Source of the DNA: Zygnema cylindricum
Taxonomy: Eukaryota > Streptophyta > Zygnematophyceae > Zygnematales > Zygnemataceae
Reading direction: 5' to 3'
Assembly (NCBI GenBank): GCA_037447655.1
Contig: JBBHKE010002135.1
Span: 124,001 to 188,000 of the forward strand
Length of the DNA: 64,000 nucleotides
Part shown: piece by piece, positions 45,517 to 56,248 of the stretch
Layout: every line of letters starts with the position of its first letter
Position numbering within the stretch: position 1 is the first letter of the stretch
Translations under genes and position numbers: made by a program
The notes under the pieces: generated by a model
What the model was told of the DNA's origin: nothing
Seen by the model: only the letters and a program-made list of their open reading frames with translations
Database searches by the model: none

Positions 45517-46088
45517 TGTTGAGATTCAGAAAAAGTGGTGGTAGGATCATCTAATTATAAGACAGGGAGCTATGGAAAACAATTCTCCATATGAGAAAGC
45601 AAAGCTTAATTACTGAACAAGAAAGAAGGTAGATTAATTACATGACAAAATAAGAACTCAGTGCAAAAATAGCAGCACGGAAAAATTAGAGAGAATCATT
45701 GAGTAGATTGATGATTGATTTTCAATTTCCGGCATGAGTACATTTTATTTATGTGAATGACGTAGGTACTACGCTACTTGTGTTCCACATAAAGGAATAA
45801 ACTTCTAACGTGTGAACTACGTAATCAAATCAACGACCACGATTTACTACGTGACATTGACTTAAAATCTGCGACAACTTAGCTTGCCGTATAGTACAAG
45901 TAGACGACTACGTTTCATCAAAACTTGAAGTCTACGCAAAGTATGCTTGACGTCTAAACAAATTTATCTTGACGTCCACGCAAATGTATCTTCACGCCTA
46001 ATCAACCGTACAAGACTCCAGTAGATTCTTTCTCACGTCACGTTGACTAATTTTGACTTTGTAGAAAATAGACGCAGAAATCTTAACA
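45517..46088 (-). repeat. Copia G 5' LTR (572 bp)
   Basis: Partner of 38489-39212. It opens (minus) TGTTAAGATTTCTGCG and ends GAATCTCAACA. GACGTC-type motifs at about 45920-46000 recur every 25-30 bp. Confidence 0.9.
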
Positions 46089-46093
46089 GTATA

Positions 46094-47271
46094 GAGGATC
46101 AATAGTGTAAGAAATATATTACAATGTTCGGAGTCATTAACATGCAAGAATAAAATGAATATATTTTGTTTACTTTTAAGGTTGTTACAATGTCCATGAT
46201 TTACTCTTGTTTTGACAGTAAAGCGGTCTATTCATACAATTTTTTTTTTGTAACAATTAACAAAAGAAATGCACTTATTTTTTCTTTATAATTTTTTTTT
46301 TTTGCCTTATGTACATATATTAGTTTCACACTTATGTGTGGCTCGTGAAATCTTCCGGAATTTATTAAAAATCTGTGTTCTTTCCTTATATAGAGCCATG
46401 GATTCAATTTATATTTATGAGTTTGTATAGATTTTTTATTCACGTACAAGAATGAGAATGATGGTGGGTTATATATATTTGTATATATATATGTGTGCAT
46501 ATATATGTGTATATATATGTATATATGTATATATATGTATATATATATGTATATATATATGTATATATATATATGTATATATATGTATGTATATATATAA
46601 ACTATAAAGAAATATACGCAAACGTACAAAATGCTCACCTAACTATACGTAAACGTAAAAAAGTGTAACTTAAAAACCCTAAAATCCATGCTTAAATAAC
46701 CTTAAAATGCACGTAAATGTACGAAAACTAGTAATGTAAACTTTTCAAAATTGTTTGATCCGCAAAATACGTAATATTTGTTAATATACTCCGTTTGTTT
46801 TATGCGCATAGGACATCTATGCCACACGCTATTGGATTTAGGGTGAAGTTCCATTAGGACGTTCCGTAATTGTATAGCCAACATTACAGAATGCGACAAT
46901 TTGAACGAGGTTCCATTGCTCAGTCTGTAATGCACGTGTTAGCAAAAGAGTGGTGCCACGTAGCTATGGATTGGATATTGCAAATCCTCAAAAAATTTCA
47001 TTTGCGTACCATGCACGTGGGTACCAAGTCATCTTGCAACACAACTTTTGTACTTTTTGCAGTCAGATACCACCTCATTTTTTTAGGGTTCCTGTTTATA
47101 CGCGTGACGAATGAGTGCTTACAAAAATAGCGTGACAAAAGTGCATTACGAGATTTCATATATATTTTTTGTTGTATTTTTGAATGTGTATATCGTGTGC
47201 AAAGTTTTTGATATCCGTTGGTTGACATCTTGACACGTATGTACATTATCCAACGTGTCGCGGCTCAAATT
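46094..47271. other. Spacer; decayed left side of an inverted-repeat sequence
   Basis: No gene recognised. An AT microsatellite lies at 46471-46599. GGTGAAGTTCCATTA (46841 onward) is the reverse of TTAATGGAACTTCACC near 52980 on the far side of copia D. With the perfect palindrome at the D junction, this suggests one larger fold-back sequence split by D, with diverged outer arms. Confidence 0.5.
46471..46599 (+). repeat. ATATGT/TA microsatellite
   Basis: Runs of TATATATGTATA units. The minus-strand Tyr/Ile-rich open frame across it is an artefact. Confidence 0.95.
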
Positions 47272-47296
47272 TTTCTGTAATTGGTGATGTACCTCG
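47272..47296. repeat. Left arm of a 50-bp perfect palindrome split by copia D
   Basis: These 25 bases, ending GATGTACCTCG, are the exact reverse complement of 52781-52805. With D and one target copy removed, the arms meet with no spacer. The last five bases (47292-47296, CCTCG) are also the target duplication. Confidence 0.93.
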
Positions 47297-47740
47297 TGTT
47301 ACTGGACATTTAGCGTTGGATATTTTTGTCTTGTCCGTACGTTTTTTTACGTCGGTCAAGTCTTGTTGACCAACTTATTTAGACGTCTCACTTTTGGTCC
47401 TGTCCGTACTTCCATACGTCGGTCCAGTCAATTGTACTTTTTCCTTACATACGTTGGTCTATTCCCTTACGTAGAAGTCCTTTGACCGTCGGTCCAGTCT
47501 TTTGGCCGATGGTCCATTCTTTTGTCTTACATACATTTGTTAGAATCTATACTAGGATTCTTTTGTTACAGCGCATTGTAGAGCGCTTAGACTCCACAGT
47601 AATTAGCATTGTATATTTTGTATATAAGTGACTCTTCTCACTTAATGAAATCATCCCAAATACAAATCAATTCCTCTCTCCAATGCATTGATCTTTCTCT
47701 TGTGTACAATTTCATGGCTTCCGCCAATCCACCTCCAATA
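47297..47740 (+). repeat. Copia D 5' LTR
   Basis: Starts TGTTACTGGAC and ends CCTCCAATA (TG..TA, not TG..CA). U3 carries at least four copies of a TACGTCGGTC/TACGTTGGTC motif, each followed by CAGTC-like bases. A TATA-like TATATTTTGTATATAA lies near 47610. The gag ATG at 47714 is inside the LTR. Confidence 0.95.
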
Positions 47741-48898
47741 GGTTATGGGCCTAGCCATGCCACTTCTAATAGTATCCAGAAGTTTGATGGCCAAAACTTT
47801 TATGATTGGTCATTTTCAGCCATGCATTTTTTCAAACACGAGAAGATTTGGGACCATTTTATAGGAATTTCAAAACCTCCTATCCTTTCCTCTACTGACA
47901 CACTAGCAGAAAAAGCTACCAAAGAGTTGGCAATAGCTACATGGAAACAAAAGGATGAGGATGCGCACGCTCGTCTAGTGATGTCACTTACTACCGAGCG
48001 CACTCGTCTTATTCGCGGCGCCTCCTCTTCCGCCGAGGCTTGGAGTCGTCTTCAAGCAGCTTACATTCAAACCAGATGGGCCGCTCGCCGAATTCAAAAA
48101 CGAGCGTTTTTTAACTCCATGAAAAAGCCGTCGGAATCTATGCAGGATTGGATTAGCACCGTCGAATTGTCGGCCGGAAAATGCACCATGATAGGCGTGC
48201 ATCTTTCCGACGAGGACCTCTCTTCAACCCTTTTGGGAGGACTCCCTGAAACCTTTTCCCATTTCATTTCCTCGTTTGACAATCTAGACCAATCCATTCC
48301 TTTTCACTCACTTTGTAGCAAACTTTTGCATGAAGAGACAAAACTTCTCTCTTTTTCTGCTCCAAATCTCTCTAATGCAAATGCCTTTATTGCCAAAAAT
48401 CAGAAGACTAACTCTAAGGGGGTGCAGCGTTTGTTTTGCGCCTACTGCAAAACAAAAGGACATTCCGTTGAAGACTGTCAAAAATTGGCGAGGCAGAAAG
48501 CAGCCGAGGCTTCCAATCCCCCTAAACTTGGAGGGAATGCCAAAGCTGCCCATGTCAACCCACCAGTTCTTCCCACCCCCCCACTCCCTCCACACATTTC
48601 TTTCCCTCCAAATTTTCCTTATCCTCACCATTATTCCCCTTCTCCATCCTTTCCACAATCTTCTAACGCCGCAGCGCACTATGCCTCTTCAAACCCCGTT
48701 AACCTCCATTGGTCGACCGCTTTCTCCCCACATTTTCACTCTAATTTTCCCACTCCAGTAGCTTCCCCTTTTGTCCTCCCTCCCTCACCAGAATTTGGAT
48801 ATGGCAATGTTGCCCATCATATCCCAAATTATGTCACTCCGGATACTCAATTTCCACAAGGGTATGCTTTTCTATCTCAAACCTCGTCGATTGGCTAA
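47714..48898 (+). CDS. Copia D gag, starting within the LTR
   Basis: Open for 394 codons from the LTR ATG (MASANPPPI) through the primer site (GYGPSHATS). It then covers KFDGQNFYDWSFSAMHFFKH, a UBN2-type gag region (AWSRLQAAYIQTRWAARRIQ, SMQDWISTVELSAGK, LLGGLPETFSHFISSF) and one zinc knuckle CAYCKTKGHSVEDC. A Pro/Ser/His-rich tail follows. An upstream in-frame ATG at 47609 is a less likely start, because homology to copia C gag begins at 47714. The frame ends at a TAA just as protease (WLIDSGASHH) begins in another frame. Confidence 0.88.
   Translation: MASANPPPIGYGPSHATSNSIQKFDGQNFYDWSFSAMHFFKHEKIWDHFIGISKPPILSSTDTLAEKATKELAIATWKQKDEDAHARLVMSLTTERTRLIRGASSSAEAWSRLQAAYIQTRWAARRIQKRAFFNSMKKPSESMQDWISTVELSAGKCTMIGVHLSDEDLSSTLLGGLPETFSHFISSFDNLDQSIPFHSLCSKLLHEETKLLSFSAPNLSNANAFIAKNQKTNSKGVQRLFCAYCKTKGHSVEDCQKLARQKAAEASNPPKLGGNAKAAHVNPPVLPTPPLPPHISFPPNFPYPHHYSPSPSFPQSSNAAAHYASSNPVNLHWSTAFSPHFHSNFPTPVASPFVLPPSPEFGYGNVAHHIPNYVTPDTQFPQGYAFLSQTSSIG
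47741..47755 (+). promoter_or_regulatory. Copia D primer-binding site, half initiator tRNA-Met
   Basis: GGTTATGGGCCTAGC, 13 of 15 against the anticodon-arm complement (first 11 exact), directly after the LTR end. Coding as GYGP. Confidence 0.82.
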
Positions 48899-51800
48899 TA
48901 GATAGTGGTGCAAGTCACCACCTTTCACCACGATCTGATTGGTTCACTCACCTTTCTTCTCTATCATCTCCTATGCAGATTCGTTTAGGCGACGACCGCA
49001 TTCTGTTGGCTACTCATTCTGGCAACGTCAACGTCCCTAATGTGTCTATTCACATTCAGAACGTACTCTTTGTTCCTAGTCTAGCTAGGAATTTATTTTC
49101 TGTGAAAGTCGCCACTTCTGACGGCTTAAAAGCTGAATTTAATAATGATAGAGTAACTTTTTATGATAGAAAAGACAACAATACTGTAGGTTTTGGAGTA
49201 GCAAGAGATTCTATGTACGTCCTACAATCGTATAGTACGCCAAAGATATTTGCTTTAAGTGTTAGCGTCGAAAGTTTTCCACTTTGGCATTTAAGATATG
49301 GGCATTTAAATAGCGAAAGTTTGAGTACTTTGCCAAATCTTGTAACTGGACTAAATTCATTTTCTAACAAATCTTTGGATTTTTGTCACGGTTGCGTGCA
49401 AGGAAAAATGCCGCGTCACTCATTTCCCACTAGCACTACGGTCATCACTGACCACTTGCACTTGTACATACGGACGTGTGTGGACCCATGCGCACGCGTA
49501 GCTACAGTGGATCCCTTTATTTTGTCACTTTCATTGACTACGCCACTCGTTTTTCACAAATGTATCCAATTTGTCATAAATCTGACGCTTTTGCCCGATT
49601 TCAAGAATTTAAGGCGTTGGCAAAAAATTTTCACAAAAAACGAATCAAGGTCTTGCGCAGTGACAACGGTGGCGAATTTTTGTCTAACCAATTTTCTGAA
49701 TTTCTCATGCAACATGGAATCTCACGTCATGTAACGGCGACTCGGACGCCACATCAAAACGGCATTGCAGAAAGGTACAATCGAACATTACATGACATGT
49801 CACGCTCTATGCTGTACTTTGTGAATTTGCCTTATGAATTTTGGGCAGAGGCTGTAGTTTGCGCAAATTACTTACGCAATCTTTGTCCCACTAACGCTTT
49901 ACCAAAATCTACTCCAATGGAAGCATGGTCCTCTGTCAAACCAGATATACGTCACCTTAAAATCTTTGGTTGTGAAGCGTGGTACAAAGACCTCCTCCAA
50001 TCGGACGGCAAATTGGGGCTCGCGCATTTCGTGGCATTTTCGTTGGGTACGCTCTAAATTCCAAAACGTACCGCATCTGGAGTCCTTCTCAGCATCGCGT
50101 CATCACCACCAGAGAAGTAGTTTTCAACGAAACGCCACTCCTCCAAACCTTGTCTCGTATGCCCTTCCCTTCCCCTCTTTCCCCAATATCCGACTTTCCT
50201 TCCCTCACCCTCTATGACCCTCTTCCCCCAAACCTTCCCCTTCACTCTCTTCAGCCATCTGAATTCACCTACCTTACAACTTCCCACCCCTCTCCCCTTA
50301 ATCCTCCCAGTATTTCCCCCTCATCATCTTCAAGTCTCCCTCCTCCTCCATCTTCTCCCACCCGGCTTATTTTCTCGGCTGCTCCTATCACTCCTGCCAG
50401 CCACTCAGCTGCCCTTCTCTTCATCCTGTCACAAATTCTGAAGATAATTCCTCCTCTCCCCCTCTTTTCCAAGATGATCCTCTTTTTGACAATCTTTCTC
50501 CCACAATTTTTTCCCACTCACCTCTTCTTAGGTCTATTGCTCCTCTTGAGCCTTCACTTCCTGATCCTCAGCCTTCCCCTTCTTTTGACCCCTCTCATTT
50601 ACCTCGCTGAAACCCAGCAAGCTGTAGAATTCCCCCCTCTCGTCTTAATACTTCCATAGGCCACGCCTCTCGAGCTTACGCTTACTCGGCTGGGGCCTCT
50701 GCCTCTCTTATTTCAGCCCCTCTCTCTCTCAAGGTTGCCCTTAAACGACCTGATGCCTCCCTTTGGAAAACTGCCGCTGATGCTGAATTCAATGCCTTAC
50801 TTTCCAACTAAAAATGGAATCTTGTTCCCCTTCCCCCTGGAAGAAAGGCATTCCGTTCGAAATGGGTCTTACGTGTAAAACAAAAAGCGGATGGATCCGT
50901 CGACAAATACAAAGCTCGCTTGGTGGCGAAGGGCTTTTCCCAAATTGAAGGTATAGATTTCACTGAAACCTTTGCTCCTGTTGCCCGGTTGACATCTATC
51001 CGCACTTTACTTGCTTTAGCTGCTGCACATGATTTCCATGTTCATTAGATGGATGTAAAGAATGCTTTCTTAAATGGGATCTTGTCCGAGGACATTTATA
51101 TGCATCAGCCTGAAGGATATATTTCCCTTGGATCTGAACATCTTGTTTGTCATCTCATTAAAACGATCTATGGTTTGAAGCAATCCCCCCGTGTCTGGAA
51201 CCATACTATACATGTCATTATGCGGAAAGAAGGATTTACCGGAATTGATGCCGATTTTAGCATTTACTCTCGTGGCTCTGGCACCTCATTAATCATTGTT
51301 GCCATCTTTGTTGACGATCTCCTTCTTGTTGGTCCTTCCCTCTCTAAAATCTCCACAGTCAAATCTCTCCTTCAGTCCCATTTTGACATGGCCGATTTAG
51401 GTGAGCTCACTTATTATTTGGGCATACAAGTTTCTCGTAATCGCTCGACTCGCACCCTCTCTCTCTCATAGGAGGCCTTTATCTCTGATCTTTTGGAACG
51501 CTTTGGCTTGGCAGAGTGCTCCTCCCTTTCCACTCCTTTAGATGCCAATGCCCCTCTCCTCCCTTCCACTGACTCTCTTCTCTCCCCCTCCCTCCATGCC
51601 ACTTACCGCTCGATGGTCGGGGCCCTTATGTACGCCATGCAGGCCACCCGCCCTGAAATTGCCACAGCTGTCACTAAACTCAGTCAATTCCTTCAACGCC
51701 CTTCTCTTGATCATCTTGCCGCAGCCAAACGTGTCTTTCGTTATCTACAAGGCACTAAAACTCTTTGTCTCACATATTCTTCCTCTAGCTCTAGTGCTCT

Positions 51801-52278
51801 TACGGGTTTTGTTGATTCAGATTGGGCACAAGATGAGCTTTCCCGCCGTTCCACCACTGGCTCGTGCTTCTTTTTGGGCAATGGTCTTATCTCTTGGTCA
51901 TGCAGAAAGCAACCTACCACGGCATGCTCCAGCACTGAGGCGGAATATATGGCCGCGTGTCACGCCGCCAAGGAAGCTGTCTAGCTTCAGACTCTACTTT
52001 CCAATCTTGGGTTTCCCCCTTCAGCCCCTACTCCTATCTTTTCCGATTCCCAAGGAGCTCTTGCTTTGATCCGCAATCCTGTTCACCACAAGCGGACGAA
52101 GCACATCGACATTCAGTATCATTACTCTCGGGAGCGAGTCGAAGATGGCACTCTCCAGTTTCTTTATGTCAAATCCGCCGACCAAGTGGCCGATTATCTC
52201 ACCAAGGCTCTTCATCGCCCTCACTTTGAGCACCATCGCCTCTCCTCTGGCCTTCGTCTTCCTTCTCCTCCTGGCTAA
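48889..52278 (+). pseudogene. Copia D pol: protease, integrase, RT, RNase H with few lesions
   Basis: Protease DWLIDSGASHHLSP at 48889, one frame off gag. Integrase zinc region LWHLRYGHLN with FCHGCVQGK to 49430; a frame change; core DVCGPMRTRS, KVLRSDNGGEF, NGIAERYNRT (D,D,E). A linker of Pro/Ser-rich low complexity lies at 50050-50650. RT from about 50810: RSKWVLRVKQKADGSVD, KARLVAKGFSQIEGIDFTET, MDVKNAFLNGILSEDIYM, TIYGLKQSPRVWN, IFVDDLLLVGPS (FVDD), LGELTYYLGIQV. RNase H: RVFRYLQGTKT, GFVDSDWAQDE, SSTEAEYMAACHAAK, RTKHIDIQYHY. Stops at 50809, 51046, 51469 and 51982 hit positions where relatives mostly have Gln or Trp. Otherwise nearly intact. Confidence 0.92.
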
Positions 52279-52331
52279 ATTTCCTTTCATTTTCATCTCA
52301 ATCTACTTCCTAGTTTTCGCTTGAGGGGGGG

Positions 52332-52775
52332 TGTTACGGGACATTTAGCGTAGGATATTTTTGTCTTGTCCGTACGTTTTCTTACGTCGGTCAAGTCTTG
52401 TTGACCGACTTATTTGGACGTCTCACTTTTGGTCCTCTCCGTACTTCCATACGTCGGTATTGTCAATTGTACTTTTTCGTTACATACGTTGGTCTAGTCC
52501 TTTACGTAGAAGTCCTTTAACCGTCGGTCCAGTTTTTTGGCCGACGGTCCAGTCTTTTGTCTTACATACATTTGTTAGAATCTAGACTAGGATTCCTTTG
52601 TTACAGCGCATCGTAGAGCGCTTAGACTCCACAGTAATTAGCATTGTATATTTTGTATATAATTGACTCTTCTCACTTAATGAAATCATCCCAAATACAA
52701 ATCAATTCCTCTCTCCAATGCATTGATCTTTCTCTTGTGTACAATTTCATGGCTTCCGCCAATCCACCTCCAATA
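52332..52775 (+). repeat. Copia D 3' LTR
   Basis: 444 bp, partner of 47297-47740. Preceded by the G7 polypurine tract; ends with the gag start codons (MASANPPPI) and then the target duplication. Confidence 0.95.
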
Positions 52776-52780
52776 CCTCG

Positions 52781-52805
52781 CGAGGTACATCACCAATTAC
52801 AGAAA
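52781..52805. repeat. Right arm of the palindrome split by copia D
   Basis: Begins CGAGGTACATC and is the exact reverse complement of 47272-47296. Confidence 0.93.
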
Positions 52806-53560
52806 CTCTCTAAGAGAATGCTTCGCGAAAAACCATCCAACGGCCATTGTTAACTCCCAGACTTTTGGAGAACATTGGCAAGATCCTCTGTAATGTTGTT
52901 TTTCAGATAAAAACAAAATTAGAGGTACGTCGTAGTACGGAGAGGTCCGAATTTCTGTAAACAACCTCACTTTTCGTTTAATGGAACTTCACCGTTACTC
53001 CAACAATCGTTGGCAATTAATCATATAACACCCCTTTTTTTCACTTAGTGACAGTGTCGGCTGTTTTTACCGCCAAGATATTTGGCGTGGAGGATTGCGC
53101 CAAGAGATTCGCCAGACCAATGAGGACAAAAAGTTGGCTTCATCCGTACAGTGTCCGCCGGCATCAATGATAAAAGAGTTAATGCGGTTGTCGTAATCTT
53201 ATTCTTAAAATTTTATCTTGAATGGTACAGTCACCGCCATTTCGTCCGCAAGGCGTATCGCATATGGTGTCCCACGACAACGCTGTGTCATTATTACTCG
53301 TGACGTCATTATAAAATGAAGATCCCCTTATTCGCCAATCGGTATCTCACTTTAACGCCATTCGCCCTTTAAAATACTCCACATTCGTTGGCAGTTAATT
53401 ATATAAACCCCTTTTGTCTCCCACAAATAATCCTACGGCCACAATTTCCTCCGCCGTGGCAGAATCCTATGACGTCGTCATTACAAATTTTGAAAAATGG
53501 TAAAAATCTTCGACCGCGGATTTTGCGTCTTTAACAAGCGGCCAAATTAAAACGACAGGC
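52806..53560 (-). repeat. Old copia-derived remnant upstream of the lectin gene
   Basis: From about 53040 this corresponds in reverse to 13500-14000. Blocks include CGTGACGTCATTATAAAATG with CCCTTATTCGCCA (compare copia C near 9350), CCGCCAAGATATTTGGCG and CCTACGGCCACAATTTCC. No intact coding. It shows that a C-like copia fragment sat upstream of the lectin before the locus duplicated. Confidence 0.6.
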
Positions 53561-55149
53561 CAGCCAGCTGTTTTTAATCAACCGGGCGACTGCACGGTCT
53601 TTTACCCACTACACCGCGCATCGTTATTAGTGTCAAATTTTAAATAGTGTGGAAGTAAATATACCGTCATTGACGCTAATTAAGATTTAAAAAAAAAAAA
53701 AAAAAAAGGTGTATTCTAATTTCGGCGTTTATGCTAATTTGGGAACAGCAAAAATGGAATATTCGTTGTACGATTATATACATTAATATATGTATCCGTA
53801 CAAAATATTAAAAATCGTACGCCGTCGTGAAATTTAAATATCCGTACATGTAAGACTAATTTACGCGTTAGAACAATCCCGTTTTTTTAGCGCACGGTCT
53901 TATGCGTGCGCGTCTGATATAACTCATTTTTTGTAAAATTTTCACTTGAAAAGGTACATTTATGTACGGTCTGACATTGACCGTACATCACACTATTTAG
54001 ATATTATTGTAATTCGTCCTTTACGCTATTTTGTACGGTACTGTACCTTAATTAACGTCAAGGAAAAATTAAAATCATGTATCCTATTTGATGAAAAAAA
54101 ACAAAATTTTAAGAACCCAAATTAGTGTCGTTGACAATAATAACGATGCGCGGTGTACTGTACAGTACCAGTCTCGACCAAAAGAATCCTGCCACGTCCA
54201 CCGTACGATTTGCGCGATTGCTTCTCGGATCTGAAAAAGCGAAACATCGAAGGGTCAAACATCGAAGGGTCAAACATCGAAGGATCAAGCTTTGATATTT
54301 TTACCTTTTCAAAATCTGAATAGGAACGTACATGGTACCAACGCACGTGATAGAGGATGTTTCCTGAACCCGGCGTAATGGAAGGAAGACCATTCCCACA
54401 AACCCTGCCGGTAAACGTACCGGCTTCAAGAAGTCTATTAAAATACTCACGGTCAACGCTAACTTATCCTTCATTTTTTTTCGTTCCGTCGTCTATTTGG
54501 GGCGAAACTCCAGTGACTCCGTTTTTGTACTTTGTTCCAAATGAATGGCTGATGTACTAAGTCGTTTACGTACGGCCAGAATGTCCCAAATTATGAAAAC
54601 GGGACAGAGACGGAGCCAATGGGTTTTCAGGGTTACACGCGTAAAGAAACAAATCATCCCCGGATTTTCCGCGGGTAATCCTAGTCATTGACTTTAGCAG
54701 ATGATTCTCTTCAATTTTTAACCCGAATAAAACAAAAAGGTCTATTGTATGCCAGAAAATAACATGCCGGACAACTGTACACCTTGTATCGCTTCTAACG
54801 TCATTTTTAGACAACATTTTTTTAGGTACTTAAAACATCATTTCTCCGTACACAGGTGTCCAATTTATGATTGGAAACCTCCAATCGGAAGACGAGAACC
54901 TTATTTTTCAATCCGGACCGTCGGATTGAAAAAACGTCTAGTGTGCACATAGAAAAGACGTTAAAACTGTCCAAAAAAACATTAACAGTTTTAACACTAT
55001 AAGCGATTCACGGTGTACTCTCCCCTCCGAAAAACCAGAAAAAAAAAGTATTTATAGCGCTCCATCCGACAGATCTTTCACAGCTTTCTATTTTAGTTCC
55101 ACTGACGACAATCTGCAAATTTGTCTTTTCTTCTTTCCTCGAAGGAGCC
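53561..55149 (+). other. Lectin gene upstream region
   Basis: Reverse-homologous to 12507-13480 over its right part. A poly-A run lies at about 53686-53706. The stretch 53700-54110 has no clear counterpart in the left copy. GATCAAGC/CATCGAAGGGTCAAA is triplicated at about 54247-54295. No gene is seen. Confidence 0.55.
55048..55056 (+). promoter_or_regulatory. TATA-like box of the lectin gene
   Basis: TATTTATAG lies about 95 bp before the ATG, a reasonable spacing for a short 5' leader. The 12 bp containing it are missing from the pseudogene copy, which is otherwise alignable on both sides (CCAGAAAAAAAAAG and TCCATCCGAC). Confidence 0.5.
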
Positions 55150-56248
55150 ATGGCCAACTTCATTCAGTCTCTTCTCTTCTCTTTCGTTTTGGCCAATGTC
55201 TGCTTGACTTCGCACGTGTGGAGTGTACACGGCGCAGGTAAGTAGTATTTAAATATTTACAGTCAAACAGAGCCCAAACCTATTTAATGTTGCACTATAA
55301 CCGTGAGGGCTGACGGATCTAGTGCCAAACATTTACATTCTGCGATTAAAATACGTTTTCTTCACAAATACATAAAGCATATCATACCATTTTTCTACCT
55401 CTTGTTTTTTACTTCTCACAACCATTTTTTGGATTTCTAACAGTTTTTTTCTTTCTTTTTTTTGAACTTTCGCAGTAGTGACTCCTCTTCCCACTCCGGC
55501 TTCCTTCAACTTCTCGTCCTTCGCCAAAGGCAACCTCTCCGTACAGCGAAACGCCGTCATAAACACGCCTTGGACCCGCCTGACGGCCCAAAAGGCATGG
55601 TCCGTGGGCCAGGCGTACCTCCCGAAGCCGATTGTACTCCTCCGTACCGTCAACGGAACTTGCCAGGCAGCTTCCTTCAACACCACATTTACCTTTAAAA
55701 TGTCCCAAGCTCCAGGCGTAGATCCGGCCGACGGATTCGCGTTTTTCCTTTTGGCTTCGAATGCCGATTTCAAACTGTTCGGGACAGGTGTCGGCGAACT
55801 TCTCGGCTACACATATGACGCGACCGTCAAAGTCGGCAGCGTGGCCGTCGCTTTTGACAGCTACTCTAACGGCGGCGAGCTTGGAAACCGAAACGTGGCG
55901 CTCCGTACGGATTTCAGCTCTAGACCACTCGGATCGAGAGCTTCAAAAGTTCTCAATTCGTTTAGTAGAACCCTAAGTGGATGGATCGACTACAACAGAA
56001 AGTCGAGCACATGGAGCGTGTATCTCAGTGCAGGTGTTATTAAACCCGCCATTCCCGTCATGACGTACCAAAAATCGCTTTGTGAACTTTTGAGGCCCAA
56101 GGGTTGCCCTGCATGCAGTAATGTGACGTCAGCGTATCCCGGATTTACTGGAGCCACGGGTGAAGCTTATTCCGCTCACGACATTCGATCCTGGCGCTTC
56201 AGCAGCGATTGGTCAGGTATGCCAGAAGGAGAGTTTTTACACGGATGA
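55150..56248 (+). CDS. L-type (legume-type) lectin domain protein, two exons
   Basis: Exon 1 55150-55237, intron 55238-55475 (GTAAGT to CGCAG), exon 2 55476-56248; phase is kept (G|TA). About 286 residues. Residues 1-28 (MANFIQSLLFSFVLANVCL) are a signal peptide, so it is probably secreted. The lectin fold is shown by ASFNFSSFAKGNLSVQRNAV, TFTFKMSQ, ADGFAFFLL (the sugar-site Asp), VGSVAVAFDSY, GNRNVALRTD, WIDYNRKSSTWSVYLS, and the end PGFTGATGEAYSAHDIRSWR. In legume lectins the VAVEFD strand gives a Glu and an Asp to the metals; here the Glu is Ala, so metal and sugar binding may be altered. After SDWS a CAG|GTATG donor-like site allows a further exon (tail or kinase), but none was found. The start has a good context (GCCATGG). 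Confidence 0.85.

Larger units (their letters stand above)
38489..46088 (-). mobile_element. Copia G: complete Ty1/copia element with two nested solo LTRs
   Basis: Minus strand. 5' LTR 45517-46088 (572 bp), 3' LTR 38489-39212 (724 bp, enlarged by internal duplications), ordinary tRNA-Met primer site next to the 5' LTR, and purine tract (AGAGAGGG on minus) next to the 3' LTR. Flanks GTACA (38484-38488) and GTATA (46089-46093) are a 4-of-5 target duplication. Coding is cut by solo LTRs at 40536-41524 and 42111-43291. Confidence 0.9.
47297..52775 (+). mobile_element. Copia D: complete, relatively young Ty1/copia element
   Basis: LTRs of equal length (444 bp: 47297-47740 and 52332-52775) with about 20 differences by eye (4-5%), perfect target duplication CCTCG (47292-47296 and 52776-52780), half-tRNA primer site, gag, pol and G-rich polypurine tract (TTGAGGGGGGG). 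It is related to copia C in gag (GYGP at the primer site) and in pol. It is the least decayed element in the window. Confidence 0.96.

Noticed and set aside
46228-46638. Minus-strand Tyr/Ile-rich 136-codon ORF
   Set aside because: Translation of a TA/ATATGT microsatellite.
48885-48900. Programmed frameshift between gag and protease in copia D
   Set aside because: Gag and protease share a frame in related copia C and in F, and no slippery heptamer is evident, so a simple indel is more likely.
50214-50659. Pro/Leu/Ser-rich ORFs in the copia D linker
   Set aside because: This is the low-complexity linker between integrase and RT; only one frame belongs to pol and it is shifted by indels.
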